This document shows, in pieces, positions 19,647-31,133 of a DNA stretch of 42,677 bases (position 1 is its first letter; the number at the start of each line of letters is the position of its first letter). Under the pieces are notes generated by a model. The model was not told the origin of the DNA, did no database searches, and was given only the letters and a program-made list of their open reading frames with translations. Location of the stretch: NCBI GenBank assembly GCA_032718475.1, contig JAUCBJ010007469.1, positions 1 through 42,677 of the forward strand, read 5' to 3'. Made by a program: the position numbers and the translations under genes. The stretch comes from Nemertoderma westbladi (taxonomy: Eukaryota > Xenacoelomorpha > Nemertodermatida > Nemertodermatidae).

Positions 19647-19861
19647 GTTTTTGAAAAACGTGGACAGAGGTGCTAGACTGTAATGTCTCAATCAATCTGA
19701 TTGGTCAATTCATTGCCTGTTCTTTCTCAACCCAGTCCACCTTTTTCAAATTTGAAAGAGGTAGACAACAAAACTGAAAAAGGTGGACATGCTGTGTAGC
19801 GCAACTCGCCCATGATTGGTCTGTCCATGTTTTCAGTGTCCAGTCCACCCTTTTCAAACAC
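19647..19861. mobile_element. Palindromic MITE, copies 2 and 3 as a head-to-tail dimer
   Basis: Two units of the family at 12131-12241 abut at about 19751/19752. The first begins GTTTTTGAAAAACGTGGAC and ends GTCCACCTTTTTCAAA. The second begins TTTGAAAGAGGTAGAC and ends GTCCACCCTTTTCAAACAC. The second unit keeps GAAAAAGGTGGACATGCTG and ATTGGTCTGTCCATGTTTT, as in copy 1. Confidence 0.7.
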
Positions 19862-19889
19862 CCACTGCAAATTTCCATCTAGCCGAATG

Positions 19890-20101
19890 AATATCTCGTC
19901 TCAATGTATAATTATCAAATGAGGGAAAGGAGCATGTCACAGTGGCATGTTTATTCTAACCCAAACAATAACAGAATAATCTAAAGTCAATAGAACAGGT
20001 TATAGTATATTTTTGAGAGTAATCAGCTGTGATTTGTATAGATTGTCCCCTGGAGAGGGATGGATTTTTATTGCATCGAAAGTCCCCCCAGGACCGTTAT
20101 C
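19890..20101 (+). mobile_element. Interspersed SINE/MITE-like repeat, copy 3
   Basis: Contains gggaaaggagcatgtcacag, TTCTAACCCAAACAATAACA, CTAAAGTCAATAGAACAGG and gtcccctggagagggatgg, collinear with the copies at 15015 and 15776. It directly follows the MITE dimer. Confidence 0.6.
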
Positions 20102-20689
20102 TTATTGCTATAACAACAAATACACTTATTTTTGGGATCGAAATAAATCATTTTTTGGATGATGTCGTTACCTACAGTAGTTAGTATTGGAAACCTCACC
20201 CACGACCTACATTATCTTTACAATCCACTATCCCCAACATCGTTATCAATACTTCGTGAGATTGATTAAACAGTGTGGTGATTGGGAAAGGATATCTGTG
20301 TGTGAGAATGATTACACAGATGTATATATATAGCACCGGTATATGTATACACCGAAGTTAGGACAATTGCGACCCAACCATAAATAAAAAAGGCATTCCA
20401 TATAACACTGCGAGTAATTTAAATGTAGCTACAGTAGCTAAATGGGTACAATTTCGACCCATCAAATATATATTAATTCATGGGTCTCAATTATTATTGT
20501 CCGGGTTGCAATTGTCCGGATCACAAATGTCCGGATACCATACAGTATACACCATGTCCAGGAATAGTGTCGTTATTCAGGTACCTGGACCCCCCCCCCC
20601 CCAATTTTTTTTTATATAAATCTTAATGAGATCATATACCAGAATATATCAAATAATATCGAATATACCAGAATATAATAACAGTCCAC

Positions 20690-21850
20690 AAGGAATCAGC
20701 TAAGAGGCATATCCCCCAGAAACCCAAACGAAAACAGTATGTACCATGGCAAAACTCTGAGGTTACTTGTAAGAGAGAAGATCTTAAGATAGCCTACAAA
20801 GTAAAAACCGAATAACCAACAACCGAAAACATTAACAAGGTTGAGAAAGCTAAGGACGATCTTAAATTGGCCTACAACATCAGCCAGCAAAAGTACATTA
20901 ATGATAAGATTTAAGCAATTACAGTACAACTGCTCACATACAGCAACAATCAAGACTTACCTGGCAAACTGTAAATGAGGTATCTGGTCGGAAAAGTTGT
21001 GCAAAGGGGCGCCTCAAAGCCGATAGTCCTGAAGAACGTGTTGGGAAGTGGAAAAATCACTTCAGCAACTTGCTTGGGCAGCCACCAAACATCGAGGTCA
21101 GCCCTACAAGGAAAATATATGACAAGACACTACCTATAGAAACAGGGGACTTCACACCTACCGAACTTCAAAGAGCATTAAAAGCATGTCCAATAATAAA
21201 GCGAGTGGATTAGATGAAATCCTAGCGTAGGTATGGAAAACGGGAGTGCTAAACAGACCATTATTGAATGTTTGCAACCGGATGTTAAAAGGGGAAAAGC
21301 CTCCACCAATTTGGACTAAAGGTCAACAAAAGCCTCTGCCCAAGAAAGGGACCTCGTTATACCTTGTGGTAACTGCCAAAATATACAATAAAATGATTCT
21401 ATATAGGATTAGGCCTCACATAGAGAAACTACTGCGTAAGAGCCAAAGCGGATTTCGACCAAATACTGTAGATCAACAATAGCTCAGATACTTGCACTAT
21501 ATACGGAGACTGATTGAAGGAATTAAGTCAAAGAATCTCCCCGCAGTCATGACCTTTGTCGACTTCAAGAAGGCATTCGACTCCATAAAGTGCTTGAAAT
21601 CCTAAGAGCTTATGGAATACCAGAAGTAAGTGTTGCTGGCATTGGATTGTTATATTGTGACACAGAAGCGCAGGTACTCTCACCAGATGGTGAAACTGAG
21701 TTTTTCTCAATCCAGGCTGGCGTACTGCAAGGTGACACATTAGCACCATTACTATTTCTAATTGTACTGGAGTACGCAATGAGGACGGCCACAAAGGGGG
21801 AAGATCACTATATAGCAAAGGTTTTATCAGAGACTTACACCCCACAAACT
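20690..21850 (+). pseudogene. LINE ORF2 remnant (linker and reverse transcriptase)
   Basis: Plus-strand frames 20690-21850 read as a broken LINE ORF2. First come HIPQKPKRKQYVPWQNSEVT and EKAKDDLKLAYN, typical of the endonuclease-RT linker. These are followed by KADSPEERVGKWKNHFSNLL, LPKKG, SQSGFRPN, FVDFKKAFDSIK, YGIPEV and GVLQGDTLAPLLFLIVLEYA. Several stops and frame shifts separate them, and the sequence ends before the catalytic FADD box. It is a dead copy of a family related to the fragment at 13528-14570. Confidence 0.8.
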
Positions 21851-22249
21851 ACAAAAAAATATAGAATCAGGGCATTTAGCCCAAAATTAGTACAAATCTA
21901 CTAGGGCCATCAAAATCAAACAAACATAAAATATAAAATAATTACAGTCATAATTATTACCGTAACCAATAACAAACTCTTCGAAAGGCATAAATATAGA
22001 ACTTAAACGGCTTTCTAAATAAAAAAACTCCCCCTTTCATTATTTATGCGCATGGAATTCCATTATAAATTGCATTCATACTTTTCAGCTAGGCGTTTTC
22101 ATTCACCCAGGTTGCACTGAATGCCTAAGGTTCCCGGTAGGAATACCACCCGGTCGCACTTTTGGTCCCTTTCTATTCTACATGACCGACTCACCCGCAG
22201 CTAACTGTACCTACTACTACTATGATCGGCATGCTGCATTGCAGCTGCA

Positions 22250-22485
22250 TTTTTAAGAATGCTGTGCCGGCTTGTCGACAAAATTTCGCCGCCACAACTC
22301 CCTATCACACATGACATTTGCTAGATCATCCGCATCTTCAAGGCCAGTGTCCTTTAAGATGCGTATCAATAAAGTCATGGGCTGTCCACCATGCTTATTC
22401 ACTCCATGAGGCTGCCAAAGTACAAGATTATGCACTGGCTGGTCCTCACGGGGAAAGCAATGTCCTGCTCTAACTGTACCTAATC
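22250..22485 (-). pseudogene. LINE ORF2 C-terminal fragment
   Basis: Minus-strand translation gives RAGHCFPREDQPVHNLVLW, GVNKHGGQPMTLLIRIL, DTGLEDADDLANVMCDRELW and then a stop. This is the conserved tail of LINE ORF2 proteins (the region after RT containing W-xP-HG, GGxP, DTG, DRxxW). It lies in opposite orientation to the LINE remnant just upstream, so it belongs to a separate insertion or an inverted piece. Confidence 0.72.
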
Positions 22486-22489
22486 AACC

Positions 22490-23230
22490 CCAGACATTAT
22501 TTTTCATATGTTTCCTTGGAAAATGCTCTAAAAAGACTTTAAATTACGGGAATGTCAGTTAAACACTCTTAGACTGTGATGATTTTATACAGTCTATGTC
22601 AATCTAAGTAAGAACAATATCACAAATGAGTGTATTTGATATAATAGGAGAAAAAATACTAAATAAATAAAGATAGGTACATATTAAACTGATTGAGATT
22701 AATCAGATTTATAAATTTGAGGGTCCAATTTGTTCATTAAACAAACAACAATTAAATATGGCTAATATCTGAATGTTTAAAAATGGACGACTGGGGACCT
22801 GAATGGTAAAAGGTGTTTGTATATAAAACTCTGTAAAGTAATATTTTTATTTTAAATTAATGTATTTTAAAATTTTTAGTTTTAGAAATATTTCTAAACA
22901 AGTTTAAAAAATTTAGAACTCACTATTAGGCCTATAACTTATAAATCCCAGGTGGAGGTTATCAGGAACAACCTGTAAATGACTTAATGAGTTATTATGT
23001 TAATTACTATGATATTAAAATTGTTCATACCGGTACATCAGAAAAACTTATTATTTTAATTCGAATTTAAACAACATAACCTCCGGATTGGCTCCGGGTT
23101 AATTTGTCGCATCCCTAGTAAAAACTGACATTAGTAATAATTTAGAGGGATTTAGTTAATGATTTAATTATCAGATTTTTTTCAGGGGAATGTCGTCTTA
23201 TGAAAAATGAATTTTAACCCAACAGTTGAG
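22490..23230. other. AT-rich non-coding DNA, 3' of the phosphatase gene
   Basis: No gene is recognised. It lies downstream of the phosphatase stop on the minus strand. Confidence 0.35.
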
Positions 23231-23234
23231 TACT

Positions 23235-23240
23235 TTTATT
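23235..23240 (-). promoter_or_regulatory. Candidate polyadenylation signal of the phosphatase gene
   Basis: AATAAA on the minus strand about 120 bp beyond the stop codon at 23362. Position is right for a 3' UTR signal, with no further proof. Confidence 0.4.
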
Positions 23241-23361
23241 ATTTAGATCAAATTATTCATTTCTAGATACACGATAAGCATAACGGCATAAAATATGAAT
23301 TTAGTGTCCATTTATATACAGAGACACAGCACCAATAGATTAATAAATTATTTTATACTAA

Positions 23362-26020
23362 TTAAATTAAAAGGTCATTAATATCATTTAGAAGATAATC
23401 TGGATAAATATTCAACCTCTCAATATCTTCTTCGGTGGAACAGCCACTTGTCACCAGAACTGTGGTTATACCGCAGTTCTTCCCGAATAGGATATCCGTC
23501 TCCAGATTATCCCCAACTATGAGGGTTTCGCTCGGGTCTATACCGTGCTCAGCCACCATCTCGTCGAACATAATCCTCTCGGGTTTACCGACAAGCTCGG
23601 CCACCCGCCCGCTGGCTTCCTCCACCGCCCGGACAATAACGCCGGTCCCGGGGATTGTTAGACAGCGGTCGCCCTGGTCAATGACGAGGCGTTGGTCGCG
23701 GTTGGTTGCGATGAGACGGCAGTCGGGGTTGGCGAGGTAGGTGGCGGCTTTAATCAGCCGTCGGTAGGAAAGGTTATGGTCCAAACCAACCAACACAAAA
23801 TCAATCTGAAAGTACGAAATAAAAGAAGTTTGAAGACTTTTTTAAGACTTTTGCATATTTGTTTGTGGCTCTCGAATCCATAACTATTTGGTTAAAAATG
23901 AACTCGAAAGAATGTGTACCGGTAAATGGCTGATAGGCCTAATGGAAACACATTTGGAACGATTTGATTCATAAATATTTTCTTTGCCCACCTTATCGTC
24001 TAAGTCAGTAGTATTAGCGGCTATGTTCCTAGGACTGGTATCGTAATCACTTAACGACGCCTCGGGTTTCACGCCAGTCCATTTCCTACCTAACAACTCC
24101 AAGGCGTGTCCCATAGCCATTGTCCCGACCACAAAGACCTTGGAGTCAGGCTTCCAGGCCTTAGTGATTAGTAGAGCGGCAGAATGGGCCGAGCAGAAAA
24201 CATCTGTTTCATCGACCGGTTTGAACCCTAAAACTGCTATTTTGTGGAAGTAATCGAATCGTGCGTTGGAGCTGTTGTTCGTCACAAACAATACTCGTTT
24301 ACCCATCGCTCTAATTCGGTTTATCGTCTCCACCGCGCCATTATGAACTTTTTGGCCGTGCCATAGAACACCTGTAAATGGAAATACAAGAAAAATTCTG
24401 AAAAATACGGTACTAGCCTACCGGTACCATTACCGTAACTATTTTCCAAATTATTGAGTGGTAGAGTTTAGAGTATAACTTTATACCGGCGCATGTGAAG
24501 AATACCTGACTTTCTGCCATTATATTTCACTTTGCAGTTACCCCTATGTGAATAATGCCAGGTTTTCACCAAAAACACAGGTTACAGAAAGACTGAATCT
24601 AACCAAAACAATAAACGAATTAGTATATGTACAGGTTATAAGGTGTGGGGTGGGGTGTTTTGTTTAACTGTTAGTAGTAGAATAGTGATAGGGAGTGGGA
24701 ATGTTTGTTAATTTGAAGCATGTTTTCTCTGATCGTAATGGTTATTATACACAGAGCTGTCTTTCAGCGAAAGCAGACAATGTATCTATCACTATCAGGT
24801 TAAATGTGTAACTTCTATCTCATACATTGCTCTCATCATTATTTGTTCATTTTGTATAAGTCAGTGGGATAGTTAGTCTGTTGCCTGTAGGGGTTGACAG
24901 TATTTGATATTGATGACCCATATTCTGAAGGACTAATAATGCTGCCCGCCGTGTGGGGAATGGAGGGGAGGCTAATCCTAAGGTCGGTTATGAGTGTTTC
25001 ATTAATGGCTGAATGGTGTAGGAATGGGAGCATTGGTCTGTAATTCGAGAGTCACTGGTGTTTGTTTAGAGTCCATTAGCTGGAGTCATAAATCAACAGT
25101 TGACATGTTTATTCGTTTTAAAAAATTGCCCATAGATGTTGTTGCTCCAATCCCAATGTCTAACTGTAGGTATCCGCTATCCGGTATTTAGCTGATTCAG
25201 ACAGAGCGTTACGTTGCTACAGTGCTAGGATACTGTTCCATTGATTATTTAACTATTTATTGTTAAATAAATAAAAAATAAACATAAAGTCTTTTTTTTA
25301 AGTTCTAAAAAATTTGGATTATGTGGATTTTATTTACAAATACAGTATACTCAACATTTCAAGAAAAAACGCAGAATTGGCATGTTTTCGGATAAAAAGT
25401 GGTTTTAGCGCAAGCTGTGAGAGAAAAACGCATTGCGTTAAAAAACGAAGTAGTGGGATGCCTGTACATGAGGTCAAAATTGACCTCAAAGGAATCATGT
25501 TTGAGAAACGAAGGGGTACACAAGGGTTAATACAGTAATAAAGATAAATTTAAAAAAATAAAACATCTTCATATACTGTATAAAATTCCAATAAAAAGTC
25601 GATCGAAAAGTGAAATCCTGGTATTCTTCACATGGGCGTTTATACCTAGGCCTATTTATTACATGATTACACATTACGTGCTGCTGCTGCAGGCTGCCAG
25701 GGAAAAATTTTAAGGACCAAAAAAATTCCCTTTAAAATGTCAGTTTGTGGGTTGGGCAGTGTTCGGGTTTGTACCAAAAACATCTGAACATTGTGACCAA
25801 TGATATCGATACCGATGGGCCAAGATCTCAAGATCAGTACGGTACCGAGTTTCTGGAGTTCAGTACCGGACTGCCGGTAGGGTACCAAAATTTAGAATTC
25901 GTGTGCCATTAAAACTGTAAAAAACATGAATGTACACAAACAAACATACATACCATCGCAGTCAAATAATATATTTTTAAAGTTCGAGATATCAATATGT
26001 TTCTTCACATTATTTGCCAT
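23362..26020 (-). CDS. PGP: HAD-type phosphatase of the PGP/PDXP family, three exons
   Basis: Exons on the minus strand are 26020-25954, 24371-23992 and 23805-23362, giving 296 aa. Exon 1 ends GAT G|GTATGT inside the catalytic motif, and exon 2 begins acag|GT, so phase 1. Exon 2 ends AAG|GTGGGC and exon 3 begins ttcag|ATT, phase 0. HAD motifs are complete. The nucleophile motif DCDGVLW is at 20-26 (D20 nucleophile, D22 acid/base) and is split by intron 1. TNNSS is at 53-57, the lysine motif GKP has K223, and VGDNLETDI has D248 and D253 for magnesium. The cap region between motifs II and III is of C2 type. The family includes phosphoglycolate/glycerol-3-phosphate phosphatase (PGP) and pyridoxal phosphatase (PDXP, 296 aa). 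The sequence does not separate the two safely. Cytosolic, no signal peptide. All catalytic residues are kept, so the gene should be functional. Confidence 0.92.
24575..24625 (+). repeat. Fragment of the interspersed core repeat in phosphatase intron 1
   Basis: CAGGTTACAGAAAGACTGAA followed by TCTAACCAAAACAATAAACG matches the core shared by the repeats at 4452, 6958, 15040, 15786 and 19928. It is only a short piece. Confidence 0.45.
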
Positions 26021-26099
26021 CACATCAATATTTCAATGTCACCTGCAAATGTATCATTATACAGTACATAATAGGCCTACTGCTGTACTGTAATAGCTG

Positions 26100-27600
26100 G
26101 GGGAGCCCTACCTGGTACCGCTCTACAGCTCTAGCTCAGTACAGCAGTAGATAGGCCTTAGCAGCCTTGGTCCTGCTGTCCTTTACTTACAGTACTGTAG
26201 TACATAGTACAGCAGCTACAAGTCAACGAATTAATGCAGTACCGGTACTGCAGTACAGTAAGTGTGCATACAAAGAGTGGACAGTGGACTGCCTGACTGC
26301 AGACAGTCAATCAAAGCTATTAAAATCCAGGCGGTAAATTTGAATTTATCGCTTTCTAACAGTCAGACAGTTAGTGTGTCAGTGTGTAGTCCGCCAATTG
26401 TAGCTCTACCTACAAACGGTGGACATAGCTTTATAAAGCTGCGAGTAGCAAGTGGAAGTAGCAAGTTGGCTTATTTAGGCAGTCTGCCAGTGGCGAGAGG
26501 AAGTGTTTCATAAAATTTATAATAAAATCAACGACAGAACGAGTAGCCTAGTAGGTAAGTAGCCAGTAGCAAGTAAATAATGAGAAAGTAGTGTGTAAAT
26601 TGCTAAAAGCAGCAAATACTGAAGTAGCGAGAGAAAGTGTTTCATAAAGATTTATTTGTAACTCGCGAATTTACTGTTTCTACTTCCCCTCCACTTCAGT
26701 AATACCGTATTCAAACTGAAAGTATTAATACAGCAGTAGGAACCGGTAGGTACACTGCAGCTTGAAAACATTTTTTAATGCTGTGATAGGCCTAATGCCG
26801 GTAACCGGTCAGTCTGTACAGAAAACTGAAAGTATTAGGCCTACTCCAAGGACTACTATAATACTCAAGGACTGGTACAGCAGTAATCCGGACCCCGCTA
26901 GCGGGGTCAATTGGTTTGAAATATTTATAATATTTCTATACCGATATTTTTTAAATATAATATTTGAAGGTTTTCTACCTATTTCGCATACGGTTGATCT
27001 AATGGACGCATAATTAAAACATATTAGCCAATGTAGATGACATATTTAGTGAATTTAAATAATTGAGCAGAATTGTTTCGCAATAATGGAGTCGGTTTTG
27101 CATTTAGTTTTCTACAGTAATTGAGTTGGCATAGTTATTTCTCTCTTTGAATTATATTAGTATTAGTCCAAATATTCACAATTATTTTTTAATTACGCAA
27201 CAAAGTTTATTATTTATTTTATTATATTACCGGTATCACTTTAAATTATTATTAGGTAGGCCTACTTTATTAGATTATTTTATTTTTTAGTTTCTTTATT
27301 TTTTGAATAATATTATTATCGTACTGTATATTCGAAAATTATCCAAAGACACCCTACGAATTATATTATTTGAACTAGAAAGGTTGACACTTTCGCAGAT
27401 ATTTCGCCCCCTGACCCTGACGGCAGACTGTAGAACTGCAGATAGGTCAGGCGCGTTTTCGCGTACCTGGGAGCAAGTGAGCTGCTTTCCCCATTTTGTA
27501 AAAATATATCAATGGCCCTGAAAAGGGCTCTTTATTTAGCAACATCATCAACTTTAGCACCAGATAAAATAATAATAGCACATAAACAGACTGTGGTTTG
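26100..27600. other. Upstream of the phosphatase gene, no further gene seen
   Basis: Contains many ACCGGTA, AGGCCTA and ACAGTA strings and a small hairpin GACCCCGCTAGCGGGGTC near 26892. The phosphatase promoter should lie just above 26020, without a recognisable TATA element. Confidence 0.35.
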
Positions 27601-27611
27601 TTTAGAATTAC

Positions 27612-27712
27612 AGTTTTCTCGTGGTTCGGACTCACTGTGACCCTCTTGTAGAGACTGTCGTAGTTTCTCGTGGCTAGGACTCACTGTGACCCCATGTAGA
27701 GACTGTCGTTGT
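27612..27712 (+). repeat. Two diverged units of the 49-bp minisatellite
   Basis: TTCGGACTCACTGTGACC followed by CTTGTAGAGACTGTCGTAG occurs twice. These match the units of the large array at 28650-29649 in the same orientation, but are separated from it by an inverted-repeat structure. Confidence 0.75.
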
Positions 27713-27740
27713 TTAGAATGGCAGTTAGGCCTACTCTCGG

Positions 27741-28646
27741 TCCGACGAATCTGTACAAAAAAATACATATAGTACAAAAGAGTACAATAAAGTGCAAAAA
27801 TAGTTACAAAAGAGTGCGAAAATAGTAAAAAAAGAGTGCAAAAATAGTACAAACGGGTGAGAAACGCATACAAAACGTGTACACCAGTGTAGTATACATA
27901 CACTATATGCGCTACACTTGTATACTGTACAAATACCGTATAATTTATTGTAAGCAAATGCAACGGCGCCGAAATAGGCGCGCTACAGTGTCAATAGCGG
28001 CCTTGGTTCTGTGGTCAAGTACTGAAGTATGAAATGATTGATAGAACTTTGATTCATGTAGATGTTGACTGGCATACAGTAAAAGTTAGTAGGCTACTGT
28101 TCATATAATGCAATATAATGCAATATGGTACATACTATGCAGTGGGTAGATACTACATATAAACCGTATAACTGAGACTCAAAATTTAGGTCATAGTCTT
28201 AAAGTAACCCATATACTGAAGGATAGACTGTATGCTACTTATAGGCTACGTTATGTAGGCTATGTATGTATGCCTCTATCTAGCAACTTTATTGAGTTGT
28301 CCTGCAATTTTGTCTGCTTGACAGCTTGGGACCGTTTGTTGTGTTATTCGAACACAAAAACTGCATTAAACTCCTGAACTCATAAGATTGTATTATTGTC
28401 ATACTTTCTGACTGCTAGATTAGCGCCGCGCTCAATGCGTCGCTCGCCCCACAATGCTTTGTTTTATTTTGCACATCATGTGCGCCCCTCTACACGATTT
28501 GAACTACACTTGTATACCCGTTTTGCAAGCGTTTCTCACTCGTTTGTACTCTTTTTTACTATTTTTGCACTCTTTTGTACTATTTTTGCACTTTATTGTA
28601 CTCTTTTGTATTTTTTTTGTACTTTTTTGTACAGATTCGTCGGACC
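27741..28646. repeat. Inverted repeat with tandem-repeat arms (foldback-like)
   Basis: The left arm (27741-27893) reads TCCGACGAATCTGTACAAAA and then repeats of AGTACAAAAGAGTGCAAAAATA. The right arm (28504-28646) is the reverse complement, ending TTTTGTACAGATTCGTCGGA. The spacer of about 610 bp has no recognised gene. Arms built from short repeats again suggest a foldback-type element. ORFs across the arms (27532-27963, 28396-28684) are repeat artefacts. Confidence 0.65.
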
Positions 28647-28649
28647 CGT

Positions 28650-29649
28650 TTCTCTTGGCTCGGACTCACTGTGACCCCATGTAGAGACTGTCGTAGTTTC
28701 TCTTGGCTCGGACTCACTGTGACTCCTTGTAGAGACTGTCGTAGTTTCTCTTGGCTCGCACTCACTGTGACCCCCCTGTAGAGATTGTCGTAGTTTCTCT
28801 TGGCTCGCACTCACTGTGACCCCCCTGTAGAGACTGTCGTAGTTTATATTGGCTCGCACTCACTGTGACCCCCTGTAGAGACTGTCGCAGTTTCTCTTGG
28901 CTCGCACTCACTGTGACCCCCCTGTAGAGACTGTCGTAGTTTCTCTTGGCTCGCACTCACTGTGACCCTCCTGTAGAGACTGCCGTAGTTTCTCTTGGCT
29001 CGCACTCAATGTGACCGCCCTGTAGAGACTGTCGTAGTTTCTCTTGGCTCGGACTCACAGTGACCCCCCTGTAGATACTGTAGTAGTTTCTCTTGGCTCG
29101 CACTCACTGTGACCCCCCTGTAGAGACTGTCGTAGTTTCTCTTGGCTCGCACTCACTGTGACCCCCCCTGTAGAGACTGCCGTAGTTTCTCTTGGCTCGC
29201 ACTCACTGTGACCCCCCTGTGTAGAGACTGTCGTAGTTTATCTTGGCTCGCACTCACTGTGACCCCCCTGTAGAGACTGTCGTAGTTTCTCTTGGCTCGG
29301 ACTCACTGTGACCCCCCTGTAGAGACTGTCGTAGTTTCTCTTGGCTCGCACTCACTGTGACCCCCTTGTAGAGACTGCCGTAGTTTCACTTTGCTCGCAC
29401 TTACTGTGACCCCCTTGTAGAGAGACTGCCGTAGTTTCTCTTGGCTTGCACTCACAGTGACCCGCCTGTAGAGACTGTCGTAGTTTCCCTTGGCTCGCAC
29501 TCACTCTGACCCCCCTGTAGAGACTGCCGTAGTTTTTCTTGGCTCACACTCAATGTGACCCCCCTGTAGGGACTGTCGTAGTTTCTCTTGGCTCGGACTC
29601 ACTGTGACCCCTTGTAGAGACTGTCGTACTGTAGTTTCTCTTGGCTCGC
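28650..29649 (+). repeat. 49-bp minisatellite array, about 20 units
   Basis: The unit is GGCTCGCACTCACTGTGACC plus CCCCTGTAGAGACTGTCGTA plus GTTTCTCTT, repeated head to tail for 1 kb with scattered substitutions and small indels. Units adjoin without unique spacers, so this is not a CRISPR array. Open frames on the minus strand reflect the repeat only. The array ends abruptly in mid-unit at 29649, where the LTR element begins. Confidence 0.92.
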
Positions 29650-29837
29650 TGTAAAAGCTTTTGCTGAATTGCCCGGTTATTTTTCCTTATTTTTCCCGTA
29701 AAATACTCTGTAGTTGGTTTAATAGGCGTAAGAGGCCGTATTATTGCTGTATCGGTGTTTTTAGAGGATCTAAGAGCTATTTCTTCCGTATGTGTACTGT
29801 GGAAGGCATAGTTGATGATTCTATGGCAATTCCGTGA
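29650..29837 (+). repeat. 5' LTR, start (true 3' limit of the LTR not determined)
   Basis: Starts TGT, as retroelement LTRs do, with a palindrome AAAAGCTTTT near the tip. The 188 bp given are the part that can be checked against 42490-42677. The LTR probably continues to the right, but the window ends inside the 3' copy, so the LTR end and primer binding site cannot be placed. Confidence 0.85.
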
Positions 29838-31130
29838 CGCAAAAGAGGCGAGATACTCTTGAACAGTAGTTACTATGACGACGGTTAACAGCTGATATTC
29901 ATACGTGTCGATTTTCTTTGTTCTACGGCTTCTCTCAGTTCAGTCAACCAATCAGAGCGTTTTTACTGTTCTTGTACAGAAATTTCCTAGAAATCACGCA
30001 ATGCTTTATGGGCAGTGTTATCATTCTGTCCTGAGCCAGGAAAGAACGGCTTTGGAATATTTTGTGCTTTTCTGCTTTTAGCCTAACACTAGTAGGCTTA
30101 ATTATAAGGACATATATCCGTTATCTGGTTATCTCACTGCATTTATCATATCAACCAACCAAACTTACATATCTTACTTAACATTACTGCTTTGCTGTCG
30201 GTTATTCATTATATTTGTTGATGAATTATTATATTTGGAATAACGATAAATAACCCCGAAAACCCAATATTCTTGATATACCGAAGGTAAGAGAGAAAGG
30301 TTACATATAACGATTGTGACTTATGTTAAAGTGGTTTGAAGTGAATCTAATGTTATTTGATAGACCCTACATGAGTCGGTCCGTGTTCCTTTTATATGTG
30401 ACTAAAATCAGTGAAGATCGGCAGATCAGTGTGCAGTATTGTGCAGCATTGTGTATGAGTGAGACTGATAACGAAGCATTTCCTAAAGAATGCGCCATAT
30501 ATGTGAATTGTAACTAAGCCATATCGTTGCGTGTAGTTTAAGTCATAGCTCTGTTTATATAGATAGAGCGCCACGTCCTAAAGGAACTGTTAATATTTCC
30601 CGAAGGTGAATAATATTGTCAGAGATTATATAATACTGTCAGTCGAATAATACATTAGGCTTACATAGCAATACGATTAAGCTGTCGAAATCAATCTCCC
30701 GGTTATATCCAACGGGTGAATGATCGCGCACAGATTGGTTTCAACTAGTGTAGTGAATCAAATACTTGTCAGAGGCTAAAAGCGATTTATTATCTAGAAG
30801 ACATCCTAATTTGGCGGGTTAAACTGCCAAAGGTCTGAAAGCGCGAACAATAACGGATATAGCTTCTGTATTGCAGTAGGCAATAAAGCTGAAGTACCGG
30901 CAACCGGTACCCAGTAGGCCTGACTACCTAACCACCCGGACCGGTACCTACAGCAGTACAGGTACAGCAGTATTATTCGATTTTGATAATTATATACCGG
31001 TAGGCCTTAATAATTAATCAGGGACTGCAGCCCTGGTTTTTTATTGAGATTTTTACTTATTTCTGTCAAGTTTTATTTGTTTGTAGGCCAGTATTGAACA
31101 GAAGGCGTGTAAGCCTGATCAGATTGTACA
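29838..31130 (+). other. Left part of the BEL/Pao element: LTR remainder and/or leader
   Basis: No gene is recognised; short frames only. It should contain the rest of the LTR with promoter and polyadenylation signals. Confidence 0.45.
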
Positions 31131-31133
31131 GAC

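Noticed and set aside
24839-25033. 64-codon minus-strand frame in phosphatase intron 1
   Set aside because: No known motif, and the region is intronic between two confirmed exons.
25314-25538. 74-codon plus-strand frame
   Set aside because: Antisense to the intron of the phosphatase gene, with no recognisable family.
28650-29649. Regular array that might suggest a CRISPR
   Set aside because: Units of 49 bp adjoin directly and are the same throughout. There are no unique spacers, and the genome is eukaryotic. It is a minisatellite.
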